Of a stretch of 64,000 nt of DNA, positions 32,450 through 41,700 are shown piece by piece (the stretch's first letter is position 1; each line of letters starts with the position of its first letter). The notes beneath the pieces were generated by a model. That model saw only the letters and a program-made list of their open reading frames with translations. It had not been told where the DNA came from and did not search any database. The stretch spans positions 30,438 to 94,437 of the forward strand of contig CAKTOX010000003.1 of assembly GCA_934590355.1 (NCBI GenBank), in the 5' to 3' direction. Origin of the DNA: an uncultured Oscillospiraceae bacterium (lineage in GTDB: Bacteria > Bacillota > Clostridia > Oscillospirales > Oscillospiraceae). Made by a program: the position numbers and the translations under genes.

Positions 32450-32498
32450 ATTATAAATGCTTTCCCGCGCATAATTTGTCATTTGTTAATTGTCAAAT
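32450..32498 (-). promoter_or_regulatory. spoIIGA promoter with wide spacing and Spo0A-box-like sites
   Basis: Minus-strand TATAAT (32450-32455) has no -35 at 17 bp; ATGACA (32477-32482) lies 21 bp away, like the wide spacing known for the Spo0A-activated spoIIG promoter of Bacillus. TTGTCAAA at 32490-32497 matches the TGNCGAA 0A box at 6 of 7, and a weaker copy (TTTGTCAT) lies at 32475-32482. Confidence 0.5.
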
Positions 32499-32518
32499 GC
32501 GCGGAAGTATGATAGAAT
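32490..32518 (+). promoter_or_regulatory. Divergent promoter of the EamA transporter gene
   Basis: TTGTCA (32490-32495), 17-bp spacer, TAGAAT (32513-32518). The -35 lies within the better 0A-box-like site, so Spo0A binding would be expected to repress this gene. Confidence 0.5.
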
Positions 32519-32561
32519 GCATTAGTTAAAATTTAAATAGTTTGGAGAATAGAAAAAGTAT

Positions 32562-33470
32562 ATGTGGTTTTGGTTTGCACTGATAGCACTTTTATGTTGG
32601 AGCGGCTCCGATCTTTTTTCCAAGATCGGCTGTCAGGACGCCGATGACAAGTACAGCCATTATAAGATGGTCATGGCAGTCGGCGTGGTCATGGGACTTC
32701 ATGCAGCGTATGAGGTTTTTGTCGGCGGGGTCGAGATCAATCTCGAGATCATCCTTCAGTATCTGCCCGTTTCGTTGCTGTACATCTCGTCCATGGCAAT
32801 AGGCTATATCGGTCTGAGATATATCGAGCTTTCGATATCCTCACCGATCTGCAACTCCTCCGGCGCTATCGTTGCAATTTTGATCTTTGCAACTCAGGGC
32901 TTTGGCGAGCTGCCTCCCATGGCTCTTGCGGCCGTTGCGCTCGTGTGCGCGGGCGTTATCGCGCTCGGCTTCACCGAGGCAAACGAGGACGAGGAGCTGC
33001 GCCGCGCAAGACAGGATGCGAGCAATCATCATTATGCAAAGAGCTGGCTTGCCATCGCGCTGCCGGTCATCTACTGCCTGCTTGACGCGCTGGGCACCTT
33101 TGCCGACAGCCGCGTGCTCGAGACCCTCAATGAGGATTCGGCAAACGTCGCATATGAGCTGACCTTCCTGTTTGCCGCCATCGTCAGCGCCGTGTACGTT
33201 CTCGGCATAAAAAAGCAGAAGCTCATCCCCAAGCGCGAGGTACCCAAGTACACCGGCGCCATATTCGAAACTGCCGGTCAGTTTGCATATATCTATGCCC
33301 TTGCCGACACTGCCCACGCAGCTCTTGCCGCACCCATGATCTCGGCCTACTGCGTCGCCTCCGTCGTGTGGAGCCGCCTGTTCTTGAAGGAAAAGCTTTC
33401 GCTAAAGCACTATGCGTCTGTTTTCCTCGTGGTCGTGGGTATAGTTATTCTGGGAATACTTGATATTTAA
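32562..33470 (+). CDS. EamA/DMT-family transporter
   Basis: A 302-residue membrane protein with ten predicted helices in two EamA halves (N-terminal WFALIALLCWSGSDLFSKIG, second half near residue 165). A charged cytoplasmic loop (ANEDEELRRARQDASNHH, ~140-158) joins the halves. DMT carriers move metabolites or act in export; substrate unknown. It precedes pyrH by 15 bases and might be co-transcribed with it. Confidence 0.88.
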   Translation: MWFWFALIALLCWSGSDLFSKIGCQDADDKYSHYKMVMAVGVVMGLHAAYEVFVGGVEINLEIILQYLPVSLLYISSMAIGYIGLRYIELSISSPICNSSGAIVAILIFATQGFGELPPMALAAVALVCAGVIALGFTEANEDEELRRARQDASNHHYAKSWLAIALPVIYCLLDALGTFADSRVLETLNEDSANVAYELTFLFAAIVSAVYVLGIKKQKLIPKREVPKYTGAIFETAGQFAYIYALADTAHAALAAPMISAYCVASVVWSRLFLKEKLSLKHYASVFLVVVGIVILGILDI

Positions 33471-33485
33471 TAAAGGAGAGAGCAT

Positions 33486-34202
33486 ATGTCAGATCCTGTT
33501 TATAAGAGAGTGCTTATCAAGATAAGCGGAGAGGCTCTTGCCGGCGATAACAAGACCGGCTTTGATTTTGAATTCATGTCCAAGGTCGGTGAGACCGTGA
33601 AAAGCTGCGTTGAGATGGGCGTCGAGGTCGGCATCGTTGTCGGCGGCGGCAACTTCTGGCGCGGCGTAAAGGACGGAGCGGGCCATATCGAGCGCGTTTC
33701 GGCCGATCGCATGGGAATGCTCGCAACGGCGATGAACTGCCTTGCGTTTGCGGACGTGCTGCATCAGTGCGGCGGCGATGCCAAGGTGCTCACGGCTGTC
33801 GATATTCAGGGCGTGGGCGAGAGATACAGCACCGATAACGCCGTCAGCTATCTCGAGCAGGGCAAGGTCGTCATGTTCGGCTGCGGCACGGGCAGCCCGT
33901 TTTTCTCCACCGATACGGCGGCGGTGCTTCGTGCGGCAGAGATAGGGGCGGACGCCATTCTCCTTGCAAAGAACATCGACGGTGTGTATTCCGCAGATCC
34001 CAGGGTCGATGAAAGCGCCGTCAAGTACGACGCCATTAGCTATGACGACGTTCTTGCGCAGCACCTTGCGGTCATGGACAGCACCGCGACGAGCCTTGCA
34101 ATGGATAACGATATTCCCGTCATAGTCTTTGCTCTTGCAGAGCCCGAAAATATCCTGTGCGTCCTTCGCGGCGAGGCCATCGGCACCGTAGTAAGCAAAT
34201 AA
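33486..34202 (+). CDS. pyrH: UMP kinase
   Basis: A 238-residue amino-acid-kinase-fold enzyme making UDP from UMP. Seen: KRVLIKISGEALAG start, VGGGNFWRG (~53), ADRMGMLATAMN (~75), GCGTGSPFFSTDTAAVLRAAEI (~133) and the NIDGVYSADPR substrate loop (~160). RBS AAAGGAGAG. First gene of the pyrH-frr-uppS-dxr-rseP-ispG-polC string. Confidence 0.97.
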   Translation: MSDPVYKRVLIKISGEALAGDNKTGFDFEFMSKVGETVKSCVEMGVEVGIVVGGGNFWRGVKDGAGHIERVSADRMGMLATAMNCLAFADVLHQCGGDAKVLTAVDIQGVGERYSTDNAVSYLEQGKVVMFGCGTGSPFFSTDTAAVLRAAEIGADAILLAKNIDGVYSADPRVDESAVKYDAISYDDVLAQHLAVMDSTATSLAMDNDIPVIVFALAEPENILCVLRGEAIGTVVSK

Positions 34203-34237
34203 TTTAAAACGAGTATAAATATTCAGGAGGTAATATT

Positions 34238-34789
34238 ATGTCTAAATATCCCGAAATCGAAAGCAAAATGAAAAAGACCACCGAGGTACTCAAGACTCAG
34301 CTTGCGTCCGTTCGCGCGGGCAGAGCAAACGCGGCGGTGCTCGATCAGATCACGGTTGATTATTATGGCGTAGCCACCCCCATTCAGCAGGTCGCGTCCA
34401 TTTCCGTTCCCGACCCGCGCTCTCTGATGATCCAGCCATGGGACGGCTCCGTGCTCAAGGGCATTGAGAAGGCGATCCTCGCATCCGACCTCGGCATCAA
34501 TCCTCAGAATGACGGCAGATGCATCCGCCTTGTCTTCCCGCAGCTTACCGAGGAGCGCCGTAAGGAGCTTGCAAAGCAGGTCAAGAAGTACAGCGAGGAG
34601 TCCAAGGTCGCGGTGCGCAACGTTCGCCGCGATGCAATTGAAAAGTTCAAGAAGCAGCAGAAGGCCTCCGAGATAACCGAGGACGATTACAAGGATATTG
34701 AAAAGGACGTTCAGAAGCTCACCGATGATTATATTAAGGAAGTAGAAAGCATAGCGGACGCCAAGGAAAAGGAACTTTTCGAGATCTGA
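34238..34789 (+). CDS. frr: Ribosome recycling factor
   Basis: A 183-residue two-domain protein that splits post-termination ribosomes with EF-G. Typical SVRAGRANAAVLDQITVDYYG (~20-40), PDPRSLMIQPWD (~60) and RKELAKQVKKYSEESKVAVRNVRRDA (~108-133). Preceded by AGGAGG. Stop and the uppS start are one base apart. Confidence 0.97.
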   Translation: MSKYPEIESKMKKTTEVLKTQLASVRAGRANAAVLDQITVDYYGVATPIQQVASISVPDPRSLMIQPWDGSVLKGIEKAILASDLGINPQNDGRCIRLVFPQLTEERRKELAKQVKKYSEESKVAVRNVRRDAIEKFKKQQKASEITEDDYKDIEKDVQKLTDDYIKEVESIADAKEKELFEI

Positions 34790-34790
34790 T

Positions 34791-35534
34791 ATGAGTGATA
34801 ATAAGCTTACAAATGCGGCGGGGGAGCAGGCAAAATGCCTTCCCCGCCATATTGCCATCATACTCGACGGAAACGGACGCTGGGCCAAAAAGCGCCTCAT
34901 GCCGCGCAATGCCGGTCATCTTGCGGGCTCCGAGACCTTCCGCAATATTGCGACCTACTGCAAGGAGATAGGCGTTGAGTATCTGACGGTTTATGCATTT
35001 TCCACGGAAAACTGGAAGCGCCCCGAGGACGAGGTCGGCGGCATAATGAAGCTGCTTGACAAGTACCTGCACGAGGCGATACGCGATATGCGCAAGAAGA
35101 ATATCCGCATGAAGGTGTTCGGCGACATTTCCCGCCTGTCGCCCGAGCTTCAGCGGCTCATTGCCGAAACCGACGAAATATCCGAGGATATTGACGGCTT
35201 TCAGGCAAATATCTGCATAAATTACGGCGGCAGAGCGGAAATAATACGCGCTGCCGAGGCTTACGCGCGCGATTTTGCCGAGGGCAAGGCAGCGGGCGAG
35301 CTGACCGAGGAGAAGTTTTCGGGCTATATGTACTCTGCCGGAATACCCGACCCCGACCTTCTTATCCGTCCGGGCGGGGAGCAGCGCATATCCAACTTCC
35401 TTCTCTGGCAGTGCGCGTATTCCGAGTTTTATTTCACCGATGTCCTGTGGCCGGATTTCACGCCGCAGGAGCTTGATAAGGCGATAGCGGCCTATAACAG
35501 CCGCGACCGTCGCTTCGGAGGTGTCAAAGGATGA
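34791..35534 (+). CDS. uppS: Isoprenyl transferase (undecaprenyl diphosphate synthase)
   Basis: A 247-residue cis-prenyltransferase making the C55 carrier lipid for cell-wall synthesis. Motifs: HIAIILDGNGRWAKKR with catalytic Asp (~27), LTVYAFSTENWKRP (~68), NICINYGGRAEI (~145), and DPDLLIRPGGEQRISNFLLWQ near 190. The stop overlaps the dxr start by four bases. In many relatives cdsA lies between these two; here it does not. Confidence 0.96.
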   Translation: MSDNKLTNAAGEQAKCLPRHIAIILDGNGRWAKKRLMPRNAGHLAGSETFRNIATYCKEIGVEYLTVYAFSTENWKRPEDEVGGIMKLLDKYLHEAIRDMRKKNIRMKVFGDISRLSPELQRLIAETDEISEDIDGFQANICINYGGRAEIIRAAEAYARDFAEGKAAGELTEEKFSGYMYSAGIPDPDLLIRPGGEQRISNFLLWQCAYSEFYFTDVLWPDFTPQELDKAIAAYNSRDRRFGGVKG

Positions 35535-36676
35535 TCAAAGCAGTTTCGATTTTAGGCTCGACCGGCTCAATTGGCCGTCAGAGCATCGCTGCTGCGCAGC
35601 ATTTGGGCGTGCCCGTTGCGGCAATAAGCGTTAACAGAAAAATTGACCTTGCAGAGCAGCAGGCGAGACTTTTAAAGCCCAAATTCGTCGCCGTGTATGA
35701 CGAAGCGGCGGCTCGCGACCTGAAAACAAAGCTCTCCGACACGGATATCAAGGTCGGCAGCGGCATGAGCGGACTCGTAGATGCGGCAACAATTGATGCT
35801 GCCGACTGCGTCGTGACAGCAGTCTCTGGCTCTGTCGGCTTAAAGCCCACGCTCGCCGCCATTGAGGCGAAAAAGCGCATAGCTCTCGCAAACAAGGAGA
35901 CCCTCGTGTGCGCTGGCGAGATTGTCATGCCCGAGGCAGCACGCTGCGGCGCAGAGATAGTGCCCGTCGATTCCGAGCATTCTGCCATCTTCCAGTGCCT
36001 TATGGGCAGAGAAAAGGGCGAATTGAGAAAGATCCTTCTCACCGGCTCCGGCGGCCCGTTCAGGGGCAAAAGCCGTACCGAGCTTGAGAACGTGACTCCC
36101 GAGCAGGCGGTAAAGCACCCGAATTGGTCGATGGGTGCAAAAATATCCATCGATTCGGCTACAATGATGAACAAGGGGCTTGAGTTCGTCGAGGCGATGC
36201 ATCTTTTCGGCGTCACTCCCGACGATATCCGGGTCGTTGTTCACCCGCAGAGCATAGTGCACTCCATGGTAGAGCTTGTTGACGGAACGGTCATCGCGCA
36301 GCTCGGCGTGCCCGATATGGGGCTGCCCATCCAGCTTGCCATGACCTATCCCGAGCGCAAGGTCTCGCCGTTTAAGCACCTTGATTTTTACGACATGAAG
36401 GACATGACCTTCGAGGAGCCCGACTATGAAAAAACGCCGTGTCTGAAGCTCGCGATGGACTGTGCGCGCATTGGCGGCACAGCGCCGTGCATAATGAGCG
36501 CGGCAAACGAGGTCGCAGTGTCCATGTTTCTTAACCACCGCCTTGGCTATAATCAGATATTCGATTGTGCTCAGCAGGCGGTCGAGAGCATAGAAATAGT
36601 AAAAGAGCCCGACCTTGAGGCCATACTTGAAGCCGACGAGCGGGCCAGAGTTTTTGTCAGGGAGCATTTTTCCTAA
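35531..36676 (+). CDS. dxr: 1-deoxy-D-xylulose-5-phosphate reductoisomerase
   Basis: A 381-residue NADPH-dependent enzyme, the second step of the MEP isoprenoid pathway. Motifs: ILGSTGSIGRQSI (~7), ALANKETLVCAG (~118), DSEHSAIFQCL with metal ligands (~147), MMNKGLEFVEAMHLFG (~214) and HPQSIVHSMVE (~238). The pathway partner ispG is two genes downstream. Overlaps uppS by four bases and shares one base with the rseP start. Confidence 0.96.
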   Translation: MIKAVSILGSTGSIGRQSIAAAQHLGVPVAAISVNRKIDLAEQQARLLKPKFVAVYDEAAARDLKTKLSDTDIKVGSGMSGLVDAATIDAADCVVTAVSGSVGLKPTLAAIEAKKRIALANKETLVCAGEIVMPEAARCGAEIVPVDSEHSAIFQCLMGREKGELRKILLTGSGGPFRGKSRTELENVTPEQAVKHPNWSMGAKISIDSATMMNKGLEFVEAMHLFGVTPDDIRVVVHPQSIVHSMVELVDGTVIAQLGVPDMGLPIQLAMTYPERKVSPFKHLDFYDMKDMTFEEPDYEKTPCLKLAMDCARIGGTAPCIMSAANEVAVSMFLNHRLGYNQIFDCAQQAVESIEIVKEPDLEAILEADERARVFVREHFS

Positions 36677-37719
36677 TGTATATAATTATCGCGATACTGA
36701 TGTTCGGCGTGCTTATCGCCATTCACGAATTCGGTCACTTCATAACCGCAAAGGCGTGTAAGGTGCGAGTCGATGAATTTGCGATCGGCATGGGGCCGGC
36801 AATATTCAAAAAGCGCAGGGGAGAGACCCTCTACGCTCTGCGCATCCTGCCGCTCGGCGGCTTTTGCGCAATGGGCGAGGACGAGGAATCCGATGATCCG
36901 CGAGCCTTTGTAAATCAAGGCTTTTGGAAGAAGTTTCTCATTCTGTGCGCAGGCTCGTTCATGAACTTCCTGCTGGGTGTTATACTCATAGTCATCATGT
37001 ATTCTCCCGCGCAGGGTTTTATTGATCCCGTCATTGCGGAGTTTCACGAGGACTGCCCGTATCAGGGCGAGGACGCTCTTCAGGTTGGCGACAGGTTTTA
37101 CAGCATCGACGGCCACCGCATTTATCTCAACAGCGATGTTTCCATGTTCTTGGAGCGCGGCAAGGGCGTTTATGACGTTGTTATTGTCCGTGACGGTGAG
37201 AAGATAGAGTTCAAGTCGATGGAGCTTGCGCGCACCGTTAAGACCGAGCAAGGCATGAAATACGGCTTTACATGGCAGGTGAGCGAGGCAACGCCCGGCG
37301 CAAAGCTTCACTACACGTGGAACACCGCCATGGAATTTTCGCGCCTTGTCTGGCTGGGACTGGGCGACCTTATCCACGGCGCTGTGGGCGTTGACGAAAT
37401 GGCAGGACCCGTCGGCATCGTCGACATGATGAATCAGGTCGGCTCAAGCGCGGAAAGCGCGGCAGATGCGGCATACGGTATTTTGTATTTCTCGGCATTT
37501 ATCGCAATAAACCTTGCCATTATGAACATGCTGCCGATACCGGCGCTTGACGGCGGCAGAGTGTTTCTCATGATAGTCACTATCATCATCGAAGCCATGA
37601 CGCGCCGCAGACTCGACCCGAAATACGAGGGTTATATCCATGCCGGAGGCATGGTGCTTCTGCTCATTCTCATGGCGTTTATCATGTATAACGACATATC
37701 AAAACTCATAACGGGGTGA
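36676..37719 (+). CDS. rseP: Site-2 intramembrane zinc protease RseP
   Basis: A 347-residue membrane metalloprotease. HEFGHF (~16) carries the zinc ligands in helix 1, a single PDZ domain lies at ~115-195, and NMLPIPALDGGRVF (~280) gives the third ligand. It cleaves membrane-bound regulators such as anti-sigma factors and leftover signal peptides. Lies between dxr and ispG as in most Firmicutes. Confidence 0.95.
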   Translation: MYIIIAILMFGVLIAIHEFGHFITAKACKVRVDEFAIGMGPAIFKKRRGETLYALRILPLGGFCAMGEDEESDDPRAFVNQGFWKKFLILCAGSFMNFLLGVILIVIMYSPAQGFIDPVIAEFHEDCPYQGEDALQVGDRFYSIDGHRIYLNSDVSMFLERGKGVYDVVIVRDGEKIEFKSMELARTVKTEQGMKYGFTWQVSEATPGAKLHYTWNTAMEFSRLVWLGLGDLIHGAVGVDEMAGPVGIVDMMNQVGSSAESAADAAYGILYFSAFIAINLAIMNMLPIPALDGGRVFLMIVTIIIEAMTRRRLDPKYEGYIHAGGMVLLLILMAFIMYNDISKLITG

Positions 37720-37723
37720 GATC

Positions 37724-38776
37724 ATGTACGAAAGAAAGATAACTAAAAGAATATCCGTCGGCTCGGTCGCCGTCGGCGGCGGAGAGAGCGTTTCCGTCCA
37801 GTCCATGTGCAACACGAAGACTCATGACGTTGACGCAACGGCTGCGCAAATAAACGCTCTTGCCTCGGCGGGAGCGCAGATTGTGCGCGTTGCCGTACCC
37901 GATATGGCGGCAGCCGAGGCAATATCCGCAATAAAGGAGCGCACGAGTGTCCCGCTTGTAGCCGACATTCATTTTGACTATCGGCTCGCACTGGCCGCAG
38001 CGGAGCGGGGGATAGACAAAATACGCATTAACCCCGGCAATATCGGCAGCGCCGAGAACGTCCGCAAGGTGGCCGAGGCGTGCAAGGCGCGCAATATCCC
38101 CATCCGTATCGGCGTCAACAGCGGCAGCCTTGAAAAGGAGCTGCTTGAAAAATACGGCCATCCCTGCCCCGAGGCAATGCTCGAGAGCGCGAAAAAGCAT
38201 ATCGAGCTTTTAAACCGCTATGATTTTGATGACATCTGCGTTTCGATGAAGTCCTCGTCCGTACCGCTCACCGTGGCGGCTTACCGTCTTGCCTCGAGCG
38301 AGCTTCCGTATCCGCTTCACGTCGGCGTTACCGAGACCGGAACGGCGTGGAACGGCACGGTGCAGTCGGCCGTCGGCATCGGAACGCTCATGTGCGAGGG
38401 CATAGGCGACACCATCCGCGTATCTCTCACGGCTGACCCCATCGAGGAGGCCGCGGCAGGTCTTGCGATACTCAAGGCTGCCGGACTTCGCGGCGGAGTG
38501 CGTCTCGTGTCCTGCCCGACCTGCGGCAGAACGAATATTGACCTCATCGGGCTTGCCAAGGAGGTCGAAAAGCGTATTGCGGGCATAGACCGCGACATCA
38601 CGGTCGCCGTCATGGGCTGCGTCGTAAACGGCCCGGGCGAAGCGCGCGAAGCAGACTACGGTGTTGCCGGCGGCAAGGACTGCGGACTGCTGTTTAAGCA
38701 CGGACAGGTGCTCGGAACTTATCCCTATGAGCAGCTGTGCGACGCTCTTTTAGATCTCATCGAAAAGGATAGCTGA
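37724..38776 (+). CDS. ispG: 4-hydroxy-3-methylbut-2-en-1-yl diphosphate synthase (flavodoxin/ferredoxin)
   Basis: A 350-residue MEP-pathway enzyme. N-terminal TIM barrel with VQSMCNTKTHD (~24) and PLVADIHFDYRLAL (~80); C-terminal iron-sulfur domain with SCPTCGRTNIDL (~262) and VMGCVVNGPGEA (~292), giving the three Cys cluster ligands. Start ATG after GGGGTGAG. The polC start follows after one base. Confidence 0.96.
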   Translation: MYERKITKRISVGSVAVGGGESVSVQSMCNTKTHDVDATAAQINALASAGAQIVRVAVPDMAAAEAISAIKERTSVPLVADIHFDYRLALAAAERGIDKIRINPGNIGSAENVRKVAEACKARNIPIRIGVNSGSLEKELLEKYGHPCPEAMLESAKKHIELLNRYDFDDICVSMKSSSVPLTVAAYRLASSELPYPLHVGVTETGTAWNGTVQSAVGIGTLMCEGIGDTIRVSLTADPIEEAAAGLAILKAAGLRGGVRLVSCPTCGRTNIDLIGLAKEVEKRIAGIDRDITVAVMGCVVNGPGEAREADYGVAGGKDCGLLFKHGQVLGTYPYEQLCDALLDLIEKDS

Positions 38777-38777
38777 A

Positions 38778-41700
38778 GTGAACGAACATACACCATTTCT
38801 TGATATATTTCCCGGCGCTGCAGTCCATAAGGACAGCTGCGGCGGGCTTGAAAAAGCATATGTGACGGACGTGGAGATAAGCATCGAGGCGAAAACAATG
38901 AGCATTAGGGCGTGGTTCGTGCGCACTCCCGCTCCGGCGGAGCTCGATATGCTCGCGCACATCCTGCAAGGCGATTACGGCCTTGACAGGGTGCTTATAA
39001 CGCCCGACAGTCCTGAGGCCGCAAGGGCGGCGAAGATATCGGCATCGGCGCCCGCCTCGGGCGGCTCCGACGGCAAGGTTTTAATGGGACGCAGCATCAA
39101 AAAAGCTCCGACCAACATGAACGAATTAAATCAGGATTCGGGCAGGGTAGTCGTCGAGGGAGATGTCTTCGAGGTCACGAGCCGCAAGCTCAAAAAGCGC
39201 GACGGCGCAATGCTTTGCTTCGATATGACAGACCTCACGGGCTCCATCAGAGTCGTCAAATTTCTCCACCCCGAGGATGATCAGTCGCTTATAAACAAGG
39301 TAAACGTCGGCGACCATTTAAAGGTCAACGGCTATGTGTCCTTCAGCCGCTATGAGGAGGATATCGTCCTTGAGCCGAAGGACATCGTTCTCGGCAAGAA
39401 GAAGATCCGTCCGGACGAGGCGGAGGAAAAGCGCGTTGAGCTTCATGTCCATACCCGCTTTTCCACCCTTGACGCTCTCACGGATCCCGCCGAGATAGTC
39501 AAGCGCGCAGCGTATTGGGGTCACCCCGCCATCGCCGTCACCGACCACGGCGGACTCCAAGCCTTCCCGGATATGTGGAAGGCGGGAAGAAAGCACGGCG
39601 TGAAGATAATCTACGGCTGCGAGGGCTATCTGGTAAACGATGTTGACGGCAGTCTTGCCGTGCACGGCGAGAGCGAGCGAAATATGCTTGACGAGATGGT
39701 CGCGTTCGATATAGAAACGACCGGCCTTAATGCCGGCTCTGACCGCATGACCGAGATCGGCGCCGTTATTTTTGCCGGAAACGAGATAAAGGCGACGTTC
39801 AACACCTTTGTTGACCCCGAAATGCATATTCCCGCCGAGATAACCCAGCTCACCGGCATAACCGACCGCGATGTTAAGGGCGCGCCAAAGGAAGCGGAGG
39901 CGTTGCGCAGCTTCCTTGAGTTTGCAGGCGGCAGACCGCTTGTCGCGCATAACGCGGACTTCGATACCGGCTTCATGTCGGCTGCCGCAGCGCGAAGCGG
40001 GATAGAGTTTGAGCCTGTATATATCGACACGCTTGCGCTGTCACGAGCACTGCTGCCCGACCTTAAAAAGCATAAGCTCGACATAGTTTCAAACCGCCTC
40101 AGTCTGCCCGATTTTAACCACCACCGCGCAAGCGACGACGCTCTTGTCTGCGCGCGTATCATGGGCAGATTTCTCGATATGCTCCAAAAGCATGATGCCG
40201 CGACGCTCAATGACATTCAAGGCGTCTATATGCGCATTAAGCCGGCCGAGCACAACCGCTCGAGGCATATGATAATCCTTGTCAAGAACAAGACCGGACT
40301 TAAAAACCTTTACGAGCTTGTTTCGCAGTCGTATCTTAAATATTTCTACAAGACCCCGACTATGCCCAAGAGTATTCTCATGAAGTACCGCGAAGGGCTT
40401 ATCTTCGGCTCTGCGTGCGGCATGGGAGAGCTGTACGGCGCTGTGATGCACGGTGCGAGCGACTCCGAGCTTCGGAGAATAGCGTCATTCTACGACTATC
40501 TTGAGATCCAGCCGCTCGGCAATAACGGCTTTCTCGTAGATAACGGCGCCGTGAGCGACATAAGCGTCCTTCAGGACTACAACCGCAGAATAATCGAGAT
40601 CGGCCGCCAGCTCAATAAGCCCGTTGTCGCGGCAAGCGACGTGCATTTTCTCGATGCAGAGGACGAGCAGTACCGCAAGATACTTCAGGCGGCGAAGAAA
40701 TTCTCCGATGCCGACCGCGGCTGCCCGATATATTTCCGCACGACGGACGAAATGCTCGCGGAGTTTGATTACCTCGGCGAGGAAACGGCAAGACAGGTCG
40801 TCATCGAAAACCCGCGCGCCATTGCCGACTCTGTCGATGACATTGAGCTTCTGCCGAAGGATCTGTACCCGCCGAAGATCGAAAACTCCGCGCGCGACCT
40901 GCGCGATCTCGTCTACGGCAAAATGACCGATATTTACGGCGAAAACCCGCCGGAGATAGTAAAATCGCGTGTCGATACGGAGCTTACGACGATACTTGAC
41001 CACAACTACGACGTCATTTATATGTCCGCTCAGAAGCTCGTTCAGAACTCACTTGAGCACGGCTATCTCGTCGGCTCGCGCGGCTCCGTCGGCTCGTCCA
41101 TCGTTGCGTATATGTCCGGCATCACCGAGGTCAACTCTCTGCCGCCGCACTACGTCTGCCCCAAGTGCAAGCACTCGGAGTTCATAACCGACGGCTCGTT
41201 CGGCTGCGGTGCGGATATGCCGCCGAAAAACTGCCCCGACTGCGGAACGCTTATGCGTCAGGACGGCTTTGACATTCCGTTTGAGACCTTCCTCGGATTC
41301 CCCGGCAACGAAAAAACGCCCGATATCGACCTCAACTTCTCCGGAGAATATCAGGCGCAGGCGCATAAATATACAGAAGAGCTGTTCGGCTCGGATCACG
41401 TTTTCCGCGCGGGCACCATCGGTACGCTTGCGGAAAAAACGGCATACGGATACGTTAAAAAATACCTTGAGGAGCGCGGTATCACTGTCACGAAGGTCGA
41501 GGAAAACCGTCTTGCCAAGGGCCTTGTCGGCGTAAAGCGCACAACAGGCCAGCACCCGGGCGGCCTCGTCGTTATCCCGCAGGACATGGACGTTACGGAC
41601 TTCTGCCCCGTGCAGCATCCTGCCGACGATCCCAAGAGCGGCATAGTCACGACGCATTTTGAATATCACTGCATGGAGTCCAACCTCCTGAAGCTTGACG

